A DNA stretch of 64,000 nt, from contig JACZKQ010000134.1 in the NCBI GenBank assembly GCA_014859965.1, forward strand, positions 18,474-82,473. Direction: 5' to 3'. The position numbers and the translations under genes are program-made. Under the pieces are notes generated by a model, which was not told where the DNA came from, did no database searches, and saw only the letters and a list, made by a program, of their open reading frames with translations. Source of the stretch: Phycisphaerae bacterium (lineage in GTDB: Bacteria > Planctomycetota > Phycisphaerae > Sedimentisphaerales > Anaerohalosphaeraceae). Each line of letters starts with the position of its first letter. The stretch's first letter is position 1. This document shows positions 26,450 to 35,783 of this stretch, piece after piece.

Positions 26450-28819
26450 ATGAAGAAGGATCGCACGAAAAGCCTGTTCGATAACGAAGACCCCGTCGAA
26501 GTCGGCGCTCATATTGTGCGTATCGCGTTCGACACAGGGGTGGATACGGAGTTTGACTATTCGGCTCCCGAGCGGCTGTGGCCCATAGCGGTGGGCCAGC
26601 GGATCGAGGCGCCGTTCGGACGGGGCAACAAGCCGACGATGGGGTTCTGCGTGGCGGTGATCGAGTCCGATTCCTCACGAGAAAAACGCGCCGGCACGCG
26701 GCAATTCAAACTCAAGACAATCAACAAAGTGCTGGACGCCGAGCCGTTGATTGATGGTCCGCTCATGGAGCTGGCGCGGTGGATCAGCGCCTATTACGTG
26801 TGTCCGTTGGGGCAGGTGCTTGCGGCCGTCGTGCCGGCGGCGGTTAAAAAAGGGATGGGCGTCAAGAAGGAGATATACGTCTATCTTGCAGGCGGTGAAG
26901 AGGACTGCGTGCAAAACACAGTGGGGGGCAAACAACGGGCGATTCTCGACGTTCTGCGACAGGCCGGGGCTGTGGACGCCGACAGTGCGATGGCCAGGAA
27001 GGGTCTGTTGGAGACGGCGCAGTGTACGGATGCCCCGCTTAAACAACTTGTGAGAAAATCGCTGATTCGCACATATCAGAAGGAGCATGTGCGAACTTCG
27101 CCTGCCGTGCCGTGCGGGCTGCAATCGTCCGACGTATCCATTCAACTCAACGCCGATCAACATTATGCGGCGCAGCATATTGCCGATCAACTCAACCTGC
27201 GGCAATTCGGCGTCAGTCTCCTGTACGGCGTTACCGATAGCGGCAAGACCGAGGTCTACATACGTGCGATCCAGTGCGCAATCGAGCAGGGCCGCAAGGC
27301 GATAGTGCTGTTGCCGGAGATCGCCCTGACGGCGCAGACGGTGGAGCGGTTTCGGTCACGGTTCAGCCGCCTGGCGGTGCTTCACTCGCAACTGACCGGC
27401 CCGCAGCGCAATGCCGAATGGCAGCGCATCAAGGCGGGCCAGGCGGATGTAATTGTCGGGGCGCGTTCGGCGGTTTTTGCGCCGGTACCGGACCTCGGAC
27501 TGATCGTCGTGGACGAAGAGCACGACGCCGGGTACAAGCAGGACACGACGCCCCGCTATCACGGACGCGATGTGGCGATTATGCGGGCCCATTTCGCTCG
27601 CGCGCATTGCCTTCTGGGGTCCGCGACGCCTTCGCTGGAGACGCTGCACAACTGCCGCACAAAAAAGCATTATACGCTGTTGCGTCTGCCGCATCGCGTG
27701 ATGGATCTGCCCATGCCCGAGATAAAGCTGGTGGACATGTCGACGGCATTCAATGGCGGCAGCGGGCAGGGGGTCCAGCTAATCAGTCCGCTGCTTGAAC
27801 AGCATCTTGCGGAGGTGCTGGCGCGCGGAGAGCAGGCAATCCTGCTGCTCAATCGCCGCGGCTACAGCAATTTTGTTTTCTGTGCGAGTTGTCGGCATAC
27901 GCTTCATTGTCATAACTGCGACGTGACACTGACGTTCCATAAGAAACCGGGCGTTCAGAAACGCGAAACCTTTCTCGGCAAGCACATGGCCTCGGGATAT
28001 GCGATGTGCCATTACTGCCTGTCCAAGACGCTCGTGCCCGAAACGTGCCCGCTGTGCGGCAAGCGCATGGCGATGATCGGCGTGGGTTCTCAGCGGCTGG
28101 CGGAGGAACTGGCTGTGAAGTTTCCCGCGGCGCGTGTCCTGCGCGTGGACACCGACAGCATGCAGGGAGGCGATCCCGAGCGATATTACCAGTTGCTGAG
28201 CGACTTTGCGCAGGGCCAGATTGATATTCTCGCCGGCACCCAGATGTTGGCAAAGGGCCTGCATTTTGCCAACGTGACGTTGGTGGGCGTCATCAGCGCC
28301 GATACCGCCCTGGCGCTTCCGGATTTCCGCGCCAACGAGCGGACGTTCCAGCTTATTTCGCAGGTGGCGGGGCGTGCCGGCCGTTCGGAAAAGGGGGGTG
28401 CGGTGATCGTGCAGACCCTCATGCCGGACCAGCCGGCCATCCGGTTGGCGATGGCTAACGATTTCGAGGCCTTCGTGAAAGCCGAACTGCCGCACCGCCA
28501 GAGGTGCAATCTGCCGCCGTTTGGACGAATGGCGATGATTCGGGCGAAAGACGCCAGTTTTGAACGGCTGGAGGCGGCCTGCCAAGCGATCCGGCGACAG
28601 GTCGACGCCGTTATCGGCCGTGAAGGGCTCAATATCACCGTTCGCGGGCCTGTACCTGCCGCAATCAGTCGAATTCACAGCTTTCACCGCATGCAAATCA
28701 TCCTTCAAGCCCCATCTGTCGAGCCCTTAAGCCGGTTTTTTGTCTGTTTCAGGGCCTTGCCGCCCGTTCGCCCGGCGGTGCACTCGGCTTACGATATTGA
28801 TCCAATTAATTTATTGTGA
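26450..28819 (+). CDS. priA: Primosomal protein N' (PriA helicase)
   Basis: The 789-residue product has the PriA layout: N-terminal DNA-binding domain (about 20-120), a superfamily 2 helicase core with Walker A GVTDSGKTEVY, DEEH box VVDEEHDAGYKQ and the GRDVAIMRA segment, and the zinc-binding cysteines between the helicase lobes (CASCRHTLHCHNC and CHYCLSK..CPLCG). PriA restarts collapsed replication forks by loading the replicative helicase. ATG 26450 is chosen from homologue length; the frame extends upstream into the CGGC gene. Confidence 0.93.
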   Translation: MKKDRTKSLFDNEDPVEVGAHIVRIAFDTGVDTEFDYSAPERLWPIAVGQRIEAPFGRGNKPTMGFCVAVIESDSSREKRAGTRQFKLKTINKVLDAEPLIDGPLMELARWISAYYVCPLGQVLAAVVPAAVKKGMGVKKEIYVYLAGGEEDCVQNTVGGKQRAILDVLRQAGAVDADSAMARKGLLETAQCTDAPLKQLVRKSLIRTYQKEHVRTSPAVPCGLQSSDVSIQLNADQHYAAQHIADQLNLRQFGVSLLYGVTDSGKTEVYIRAIQCAIEQGRKAIVLLPEIALTAQTVERFRSRFSRLAVLHSQLTGPQRNAEWQRIKAGQADVIVGARSAVFAPVPDLGLIVVDEEHDAGYKQDTTPRYHGRDVAIMRAHFARAHCLLGSATPSLETLHNCRTKKHYTLLRLPHRVMDLPMPEIKLVDMSTAFNGGSGQGVQLISPLLEQHLAEVLARGEQAILLLNRRGYSNFVFCASCRHTLHCHNCDVTLTFHKKPGVQKRETFLGKHMASGYAMCHYCLSKTLVPETCPLCGKRMAMIGVGSQRLAEELAVKFPAARVLRVDTDSMQGGDPERYYQLLSDFAQGQIDILAGTQMLAKGLHFANVTLVGVISADTALALPDFRANERTFQLISQVAGRAGRSEKGGAVIVQTLMPDQPAIRLAMANDFEAFVKAELPHRQRCNLPPFGRMAMIRAKDASFERLEAACQAIRRQVDAVIGREGLNITVRGPVPAAISRIHSFHRMQIILQAPSVEPLSRFFVCFRALPPVRPAVHSAYDIDPINLL

Positions 28820-28873
28820 TTTATTGTGGCTTGCAATCGCGCCGAAACTTCTGTATATTGCCGGTTTCGATGC

Positions 28874-28948
28874 CGGGGAGTAGCTCAGCTTGGCTAGAGC
28901 GCTGCGTTCGGGACGCAGAGGTCGCAGGTTCAAATCCTGTCTCCCCGA
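28874..28948 (+). tRNA. tRNA-Pro (anticodon CGG)
   Basis: A 75-base cloverleaf: acceptor CGGGGAG pairs with CTCCCCG, D arm GCTC..GAGC, anticodon stem CTGCG/CGCAG around loop TTCGGGA (anticodon CGG, codon CCG), and T arm GCAGG-TTCAAAT-CCTGT. The C1-G72 pair and A73 fit bacterial proline tRNA. CCA is not encoded. A run of T's begins at 28951 and may end transcription. Confidence 0.95.
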
Positions 28949-29154
28949 CTTTTTTTGTAAGTCGGCGTCAGCAATCCGGGCGCCGACCCACACCGCCCTT
29001 ATTATCGGCCACTTTAATCCTTTTTTTTATGGGCATGCATAAATCACTTCTGCCTCCTTAAGTGCCACTTTCTTTGTGACGAAACATGATGTGCCGACTC
29101 CGTTGACAGGCGACGGGCGGTACATTTCTATTTCAAGACATCGGAGGTAGTGTG

Positions 29155-31857
29155 ATGGGTGCAAGAAAGAGGGAGTTCGTACGAGGGGTCATCAGTCTTT
29201 GGCTGATTTTCACGTTGCTGTTGTCAGGGTGCGCCGACCGTTACGGTCGGGTTATTAAGCCCTCTCCTGAACGTCTGGAAATCAGCAGGGCGCATTCGGA
29301 GTTTTCCACTCTGGCCAACAATTCCGATCTGCCGATCATGTACGTGAGCGAAGGCAAAATCGGCGTTTCGAAAGTCGAGGCGGCCATGGAAGAAGCAGAT
29401 GCTTATGACGCGCAGGCCCGTGCCGAACTGAGCAAGCAAATGGCCGACTTCAATGCGCGACGTACGGAGTTGGCAGCACAGGTCAACAAGAACCTGAAAG
29501 ACACCGACGCGTTTCGCGAGAAGTACCGCAAAGAATACGGTAAGGCGATGGCGCAGATCGAGGCCCGTGAAGCAGAGCTGAATGCGCTGCTGGAACGCAA
29601 GGAGACGACGGTCGGGGCGCTTATTAAAGAAAACGACAGCAAACGCAACGATATCGTAGCCGACGCACGCGAAAAGTTCGAGAGCCAAACGGCTCGCATC
29701 GAACAGGTTAAAGAGATTCACAATGCGATCGAGGTCGAGAGCAATGCGAAGATTCTTGAAATGACCGAAGCCGCAAAGGCGACTCGGGAACGCGCCGCAG
29801 CGACTGTCATGGAGCTTGAGGCGCAGGCCAAGTCGGTGCAACTGGCGACGGCAGCGCGTGTGGACGAACTCGAAGAAGAACTCAGATCGACAAAGGTCCA
29901 GACGAAGGCGGAAGCCGACCGGCTGATCGGTCTTCGTGAGGCCATTCTTAAAGATTCAGCGGCACGCGTAAGGGAACTGCGGGCCAGGGCCGCCACGATC
30001 GAGGCGAACCTTGCCGGCGAAGCGTATCAGTTGAAACTCACCGAAGCGGCATCCGTCAAGGCTGCAGCCCGGGCAAAAACGCAGGAGAAGTCCGCCAATG
30101 CGCCGACCCGCTTCGATCGGGCGATGGCCGAGATTGATCGTCTGCGGGCGGAGATCCACCATCATGAAAACAGCGCCGCGGCCGACTACGCCTCGCACCT
30201 TGCTGAAGTGCAGGCCCGGCTCAGCGACGAAATGAACGAGATCAGCAAGATACGGGCCGGTGCGGACCGCGCCGAGCAGATCGCCCGCGCCGAATTCGTC
30301 AAGGCCGAAGCCGCCGCGCGTGCCGAGGCCGTGCGTCAGACGGCAGCCCATGCCGAAGCTCTTGCCGAAGCGCAAAAGCGCCAGATCATTGCCGAGGCCG
30401 AGGCCGAAGCGGCGCGCATCAAGCAGGAAGTGCTCGAAGAAATCGCCGCCAAGAAAGCCGCCAGCAAAGTAGAGATCGACAAGAACACCACCTGCATCGT
30501 GCAGCATACCGATGCCCTTCACCGTGTGCCGGCGACACCGCAGGTTGTGCCGACAGCGCCCCGGATCGAGCCGGACCACATCGCCCAGTACCGCATTGGC
30601 TTTGCCGAGGTGATGCGGGCCAGGTCCCAGGCGGACGCCCGTGAGCTGGTGTGCAATGCCACATACACTGAAGCCCAGACAAACCTGCTGGCCGTCAAGA
30701 CGCAAGAAGATGCGGTTGCCGCCGAACAGTTGGCCATTGCCGACGCCCTTGAGGCCCAGGCTCGTGCACGGTTCACCGAAATTGAGAGCAAGACTGCCAA
30801 GGAGATGGACGTCCTCGAATCGAAATATCGCGAGCACCTGGTCCAAGCCGAATCTTTCCGCAAGGAAAAAGAAGCCGAGGTCCTGGACCACCAGAGCCAG
30901 GCCAACGCCCTGGAGCAGATCGCCACAGCGCGTGGCGAGCAGCTCGCGGCAGAAGCCCAGGCGGTTACTGTGCGCGGCGCCAATGATGTGAAAGAGCTGA
31001 ATGTGACGCTGTGGGCGGTGCAGCAGCGGGGCGAGGCCGAGTATTCCAAGCTGATGGCCGAATCTCAGAGCGTATTTGAATCTCAGGAAGCCCTTGCTCT
31101 GCAGATCGACGCTCAGATTGATGCGGCCCGCAGATCGCTCGATGCGGAACTGGCGAAAATTGAGAACACAATCAAGTCCGCCGAGCGGATCGCGCAAGCG
31201 GATTATCAGGAGGCCTTGACGCGGGCGACGGTTCTCCAGCAGAGGACCGACGCAGAAATCAGCCGTCTGAACGCCCAGTTCGCGATGGAGCATGCAGTGG
31301 CCAAGGCCCAGATCGAACGCGACCGGGAACTGGCACTGAGCCAGAGCCTTCGAGGCGAAGCGGCTTGCGACCGGATGACGGCCGATGCGAATACGACGAA
31401 ACTGTGCGGAAACGCGGACATCGACGCCAGATATGCCACTGCACAGGCCGACATGAACATCATTGTGGCGGCCAACAGCGCCAAGCGTCAGGCGGCGGAG
31501 GTTTATCTCAATGCCGTCAAGGCCCGCTTCAATGCACGCATCCAGCAAGTCAAGGCTGAGCGTATTATCGAGCAGGCCGGCGAGGAAAACGCGATGGCGA
31601 TGAAACGGACCGACCTGGCCGGCGCACTCGCGCAGGCTACGGCCGCCCGCGAGAACTCGGCCCGCAAGCTGGCCGAATTGAAGAAGCGCCAGACAGAGCT
31701 TCAGACGGCGTCTCTGATTAACTGGTCTGATAAGCTGGCTATGGTGAAAAACAGCACCGTCGAATTCCAGCCCGTTGACTACATTGCACCTTCGCGGCCG
31801 CCGGTGGAAACGCCCGAGCCGCAGGTGATGCGCACCGCCGACTGGCGCGTTGACTAA
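29155..31857 (+). CDS. Very large coiled-coil lipoprotein
   Basis: ATG 29155, seven bases after GGAGGT, opens a lipoprotein signal (LIFTLLLSGC, Cys 26). Nearly all of the remaining 875 residues are Ala/Glu/Lys/Arg-rich heptads typical of long coiled coils (for example AEAQKRQIIAEAEAEAAR), broken by a proline-containing stretch near residues 460-475. No enzyme motif is present and the protein family is not recognised. A rod of this length anchored by lipid could span or organise the cell envelope; that is inference. It is followed by a strong terminator, so it is probably expressed alone. Confidence 0.8.
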   Translation: MGARKREFVRGVISLWLIFTLLLSGCADRYGRVIKPSPERLEISRAHSEFSTLANNSDLPIMYVSEGKIGVSKVEAAMEEADAYDAQARAELSKQMADFNARRTELAAQVNKNLKDTDAFREKYRKEYGKAMAQIEAREAELNALLERKETTVGALIKENDSKRNDIVADAREKFESQTARIEQVKEIHNAIEVESNAKILEMTEAAKATRERAAATVMELEAQAKSVQLATAARVDELEEELRSTKVQTKAEADRLIGLREAILKDSAARVRELRARAATIEANLAGEAYQLKLTEAASVKAAARAKTQEKSANAPTRFDRAMAEIDRLRAEIHHHENSAAADYASHLAEVQARLSDEMNEISKIRAGADRAEQIARAEFVKAEAAARAEAVRQTAAHAEALAEAQKRQIIAEAEAEAARIKQEVLEEIAAKKAASKVEIDKNTTCIVQHTDALHRVPATPQVVPTAPRIEPDHIAQYRIGFAEVMRARSQADARELVCNATYTEAQTNLLAVKTQEDAVAAEQLAIADALEAQARARFTEIESKTAKEMDVLESKYREHLVQAESFRKEKEAEVLDHQSQANALEQIATARGEQLAAEAQAVTVRGANDVKELNVTLWAVQQRGEAEYSKLMAESQSVFESQEALALQIDAQIDAARRSLDAELAKIENTIKSAERIAQADYQEALTRATVLQQRTDAEISRLNAQFAMEHAVAKAQIERDRELALSQSLRGEAACDRMTADANTTKLCGNADIDARYATAQADMNIIVAANSAKRQAAEVYLNAVKARFNARIQQVKAERIIEQAGEENAMAMKRTDLAGALAQATAARENSARKLAELKKRQTELQTASLINWSDKLAMVKNSTVEFQPVDYIAPSRPPVETPEPQVMRTADWRVD

Positions 31858-31889
31858 ATCCGGATCGTACCGGAGAATCGCAGTATTGC

Positions 31890-31922
31890 AAGCAGGACGG
31901 ATACATGGTGTCCGTCCTGCTT
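31890..31922 (+). terminator. Strong terminator after the coiled-coil lipoprotein
   Basis: AAGCAGGACGGATAC pairs with GTGTCCGTCCTGCTT (one T/G wobble) around an ATG loop, followed by CTTCATTA. It lies about 30 bases after the stop at 31857. Confidence 0.8.
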
Positions 31923-32069
31923 CTTCATTATGGGGGCCCGCGGCGACACCTCGCCATTTTATTATTGTCGAGGCTTCCCATCCCGGCAGTGTTTGTGTAG
32001 AATGACCCGCCGAGCCGCCCGAACGTTTGGCGCGGCCCGACGTATCCAAAACTATTTACGGGTAAGACC

Positions 32070-33254
32070 ATGGGAAACGACAAGGGACACGGCCGCGATA
32101 AATCGAAGTATCTCTGCGGCAAACGAATACTTCCGAAGCCAATCACAAAGGCGATGGACATTGTACAGCTCATCGACGGCATGGATGCCTATAATGCGGG
32201 ACGGCTGAGAGCGGCCTGCCACCTGCTTCGGGACAAGTATTCCCAGCCCGACGTGACGATCGGCATGAGCATCGCCGGGGCGCTCACGCCAGCGGGTTTA
32301 GGTCCTTCGGCGATCATACCGCTGATGAATCACGGCTTCATCGACTGGCTCAGCGCCACGGGCGCCAACATGTACCACGATCTGCATTTCGCGTTCAACC
32401 TGCCGATGCATCGCGGCAGCCACCTGGTGGACGATGTGGATCTGCGGGACAAGGGGATTACGCGCATTTACGACATCCTGTTCGATTATGAGGATGTCCT
32501 CATGGAATCAGATCGCCGGCTGCGGCATATTATGCTCCGGCCGGAATTCCAGAAGGAGATGGGCACGCGGGAATTCTATCATCATCTCGGCAAGGTGCTT
32601 AACGAACACGAGCAGAAAAACGGTCTCGGCCAGGTCAGTGTTCTGGCGGCGGCCTACCGCAACGGTATTCCCGTGTTCACCTCGTCGCCGGGCGATTCGA
32701 CCATCGGCATGAATGTGGCGGGTCTGGAACTGCTCGCCGAGGCAAAGGGCCTGGGTGACCGTTTCAAACTGAAGATTAACCCGAGCATCGACGTCAATGA
32801 GTCCACCGCCATTATTCTGAACGCCAAGCGATATGAAAAGGGCAAAACAGCCGTCATGCTGATCGGCGGCGGAAGCCCCAAGAATTTCATGCTCCAAACT
32901 GAGCCGCAGATACAGGAAGTCTTGATGATCCCGGAGGTGGGGCAGGATTACGACATCAACGTGACCGATGCCCGGCCGGATACGGGCGGACTCTCCGGTG
33001 CACCGCCCAGCGAAGCGGCAAGCTGGGGCAAGATCGACCCGTCGAAGCTTGACGAGGCCGTGACGGCCTATCTCGATGTGACGGTCGCTCTGCCGATGAT
33101 GGCTGCCTACGTCATTCAAACGACCGAGCCCAAACAGCTCAAACGGCTCTATGACCGTCGCGACGAGCTGCATAAGAAGCTCATCGCATCGTATCTGGAA
33201 AACAACACGGAAGTCGACATGCTCAAGAAGGCCATCGAGAAGCTCACGGCCTGA
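32070..33254 (+). CDS. Deoxyhypusine synthase-like protein (possible homospermidine synthase)
   Basis: The 394-residue protein matches the deoxyhypusine synthase family: MSIAGALTPAGLGP, FIDWLSATGANMYHDLHFA, FTSSPGDSTIGMN and LIGGGSPKNF, where Lys 271 sits at the position of the family's catalytic lysine. Archaeal and eukaryotic members modify eIF5A, which bacteria lack; some bacterial members are homospermidine synthases. The neighbouring gene encodes an ornithine decarboxylase-type enzyme, which would supply putrescine, so a homospermidine-forming role is the best inference. The two genes are 17 bases apart. Confidence 0.82.
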   Translation: MGNDKGHGRDKSKYLCGKRILPKPITKAMDIVQLIDGMDAYNAGRLRAACHLLRDKYSQPDVTIGMSIAGALTPAGLGPSAIIPLMNHGFIDWLSATGANMYHDLHFAFNLPMHRGSHLVDDVDLRDKGITRIYDILFDYEDVLMESDRRLRHIMLRPEFQKEMGTREFYHHLGKVLNEHEQKNGLGQVSVLAAAYRNGIPVFTSSPGDSTIGMNVAGLELLAEAKGLGDRFKLKINPSIDVNESTAIILNAKRYEKGKTAVMLIGGGSPKNFMLQTEPQIQEVLMIPEVGQDYDINVTDARPDTGGLSGAPPSEAASWGKIDPSKLDEAVTAYLDVTVALPMMAAYVIQTTEPKQLKRLYDRRDELHKKLIASYLENNTEVDMLKKAIEKLTA

Positions 33255-33271
33255 TACGAAACGAAGGTGAT

Positions 33272-34405
33272 ATGAAGGAAACATCTCTCAAACTGGCCCG
33301 GGAGCACGGTACGCCCTTGTTCATCATCGACCATCAGCGGATAAGGGACAACTACCGCGCATTCAAGAAGCACCTGCCTCGCGTACAGGCTTATTACGCG
33401 GTGAAAGCCAACTCCCATCCGGAAATCATCCGGACGCTGTTCGACGAAGGGGCCAGTTTCGATGTGGCGTCGTATAACGAGTTTATGCAGGTTTACGATT
33501 ACATCAGCCATTTCGAGGAGAAGGACAAGGAATTTTACATCTGGGACAAGATCATCTTCTCCAATACAATCAAGGACACCGCCACACTGAGCAAAATACG
33601 GCGATATAAACCGCTAGTGACTTTTGACAATGCTGACGAGCTAAAGAAGATCAAGGCACATTGCGACACGGCGGGGGTGGTCCTGCGGCTGCGGGTGCCG
33701 GACGTTGGCTCGCAGGTGGAAATGGGCTCCAAGTTCGGCGCCGAGCCCGGCGATGCCCGGCAGTTGATCGATCAGGCACTGGACCTTGGGCTCGTGGTTG
33801 AGGGGCTCAGCTTCCATGTGGGCAGCCAGTGCACCACGTTCGACAATTACGCGGTTGCACTGAGTATCGTCCATAACGTAGTCTGCGATACAGAGAAGCG
33901 CGGGCATAAGATCAATATTGTGGATATAGGCGGCGGTTTTCCGGTGCCGTATGATTCGCGCGTCCCGCAGTTTGCCAGACTGGCCGCGGTGATAAACGCC
34001 GAGTGCGAACGCCTCTTTGAAGATGACGTGGAGATTATCGCCGAGCCGGGGCGATTCATGGTTGCCACCGCCGCGGTGCTCGTGTCCGAGATCATCGGAA
34101 AGGCCCGGCGGGACGGCAAAATTTTCTATCATATTAACGACGGCGTGTATCACACGTTTTCCGGCGTGGTCTTCGACCACTGGGTTCCCGAGTTTGAGGC
34201 ATACAGGACGGGCGCTGCGGAGGTCTGTGCCGTTGTCGGGCCAACGTGCGACAGCTTTGACAAGGTGACGCTTTCGGCGCAGTTGCCGGCGGATCTGGAG
34301 ATCGGCGACTGCCTCTATACAGAGAACATCGGCGCCTACAGTATCGCCTCCTCGACCCGCTTCAATGGCTTCGACGGCGCTCGGATCGTGCACCTCAACA
34401 ACTGA
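33272..34405 (+). CDS. Ornithine/lysine decarboxylase-type PLP enzyme (fold III)
   Basis: The 377-residue enzyme belongs to the alanine-racemase-fold decarboxylases. Lys 45 in YYAVKAN should bind PLP, GGGFPVPY holds the phosphate, and Cys 326 in VVGPTCDSFDK matches the catalytic cysteine of ornithine decarboxylase. It should make putrescine from ornithine, or cadaverine from lysine, in the cytoplasm. Diaminopimelate decarboxylase is less likely, given the GPTCDSFD motif. It forms an operon with the deoxyhypusine synthase-like gene just upstream. Confidence 0.87.
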   Translation: MKETSLKLAREHGTPLFIIDHQRIRDNYRAFKKHLPRVQAYYAVKANSHPEIIRTLFDEGASFDVASYNEFMQVYDYISHFEEKDKEFYIWDKIIFSNTIKDTATLSKIRRYKPLVTFDNADELKKIKAHCDTAGVVLRLRVPDVGSQVEMGSKFGAEPGDARQLIDQALDLGLVVEGLSFHVGSQCTTFDNYAVALSIVHNVVCDTEKRGHKINIVDIGGGFPVPYDSRVPQFARLAAVINAECERLFEDDVEIIAEPGRFMVATAAVLVSEIIGKARRDGKIFYHINDGVYHTFSGVVFDHWVPEFEAYRTGAAEVCAVVGPTCDSFDKVTLSAQLPADLEIGDCLYTENIGAYSIASSTRFNGFDGARIVHLNN

Positions 34406-34423
34406 TTCGCGGCGGGCGCAGCA

Positions 34424-34600
34424 TCAGGGCTTCCAGGGAAGTTCGCCAAGTTTGGAGCCCTGCCGTGCGAAGTAGGCAGCCAGGGTTATGACGTCAAAGA
34501 CTACCTGCAACTTCTCAAAGTGGCTTATGCCGCCGTAAAGCAGGCTGCCCCGCAGGCTTTCGTGATCGCCGGCAGTCCAGACAGGTGCGGCGTCAGGCGA
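34424..34600 (-). pseudogene. Protein-coding remnant downstream of the aldolase gene
   Basis: On the minus strand, a frame overlapping the last aldolase codons encodes 58 protein-like residues (GDHESLRGSLLYGG, HFEKLQVVFDVITLAAYFA, LGELPWKP) and ends at TGA 34424. It contains no ATG, GTG or TTG in frame before the upstream stop near 34601, so it looks like the 3' end of a gene whose beginning was lost. The family is not recognised. Confidence 0.5.
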
Positions 34601-35651
34601 CCGTGATCGAACTGTCGAGGTAGACGTCCTGAATCAGGTTCAGCAGTTCGACGCCTTCTTTCATCGTGCGCTGGAACGCCTTCCTCCCGCTGATGAGTCC
34701 CAGTCCGCCGGCCCGTTTATTGATTACCGCCGTTCGGATCGCCTGGGCCAGGTCGTTCTTGCCGGACGAACCGCCGGAGTTGATCAGCGGACACCGCCCC
34801 ATGTAGCAGCAGGCCACCTGGAAGCGGGTCATCTCGATCGGATTGTCATCGGGGATGAGATTGTCGTATACTCGCGGGTCGGTCTTTCCGAACTTCAACA
34901 CCTCAAAACCGCGGTTGGATACCGGCAGTTTTTGCTTTATAATATCCGCCTGAATCGTTACACCCAGGTGATTGGCTTGTCCCGTCATGTCGGCCGCCAC
35001 GTTATAATCCGCCTCGCTCGTTTTGAAAGCGTTGTTTCGGAGGTAGCACCATAGAATCGTGACCATGCCCAGGTCGTGTGCTATTTCGAACGCCTCAGAG
35101 ACCTCCTCAATCTGTCGGTTCGACTCTTCGGAGCCGAAGTAGATGGTTGCGCCGACGGCTGCGGCCCCAAGATCGAAGGCCTGTTCGACGGAGCCGAAGA
35201 AGATCTGATCGTACTTGTTGGGATAGGTCAGCAGCTCGTTGTGGTTGAGCTTGACGATGAATGGTATACGGTGCGCGTACTTGCGCGAAACCGCGCCCAG
35301 TACGCCTAACGTCGAGGCGACGGCGTTGCAGCCGCCTTCGATGGCGAGTTTGACAATGTTGGCCGGATCGAAGTATTGCGGGTTGGGCGCGAAGCTTGCA
35401 CCCGCGGTATGCTCGATTCCCTGATCGACCGGCAATATCGAAACATGCCCCGTACCGGCTAAGCGTCCATGATTCAGTATCGCCTGAAAGTTTCGCAGCG
35501 TACCGGGCTTTCGGTCCGTCCCCGCCACGACGCGTTCCACGAAATCCGGCCCGCAGGGATGCAGCAGCTCCTTGCTGAAACCCCGTGCCTTATAGTTAAG
35601 AAGTGCGTCCGCCTCGTCCCCCAGCAGTTCGTAAATTCTTTGGTTCGCCAT
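34593..35651 (-). CDS. fbaB: Class I fructose-bisphosphate aldolase (DhnA/FbaB type)
   Basis: The 352-residue product matches Fba[40 protein letters not shown], and the Schiff-base lysine region [12 protein letters not shown]; length equals E. coli FbaB (350). It cleaves fructose-1,6-bisphosphate to triose phosphates in glycolysis and the reverse in gluconeogenesis. The start ATG follows GGGAAAGGGGG. A remnant frame overlaps its last bases. Confidence 0.93.
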   Translation of the reverse strand: MANQRIYELLGDEADALLNYKARGFSKELLHPCGPDFVERVVAGTDRKPGTLRNFQAILNHGRLAGTGHVSILPVDQGIEHTAGASFAPNPQYFDPANIVKLAIEGGCNAVASTLGVLGAVSRKYAHRIPFIVKLNHNELLTYPNKYDQIFFGSVEQAFDLGAAAVGATIYFGSEESNRQIEEVSEAFEIAHDLGMVTILWCYLRNNAFKTSEADYNVAADMTGQANHLGVTIQADIIKQKLPVSNRGFEVLKFGKTDPRVYDNLIPDDNPIEMTRFQVACCYMGRCPLINSGGSSGKNDLAQAIRTAVINKRAGGLGLISGRKAFQRTMKEGVELLNLIQDVYLDSSITVA

Positions 35652-35783
35652 CGTCTGCCCCCTTTCCCTGAAAATACGTTAGCCCCTTAGCGCTCCACTC
35701 TATTTATTCGGCGATATGCCCGACGTCGTCAAGCAATTTTTGGCTTCGGTGTTTACATCTCAACGTCTGCGTCCGGTACACTT

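Noticed and set aside
29956..32049. 697-residue minus-strand open frame
   Set aside because: Antisense of the coiled-coil lipoprotein gene; no domain and composition typical of a shadow frame.
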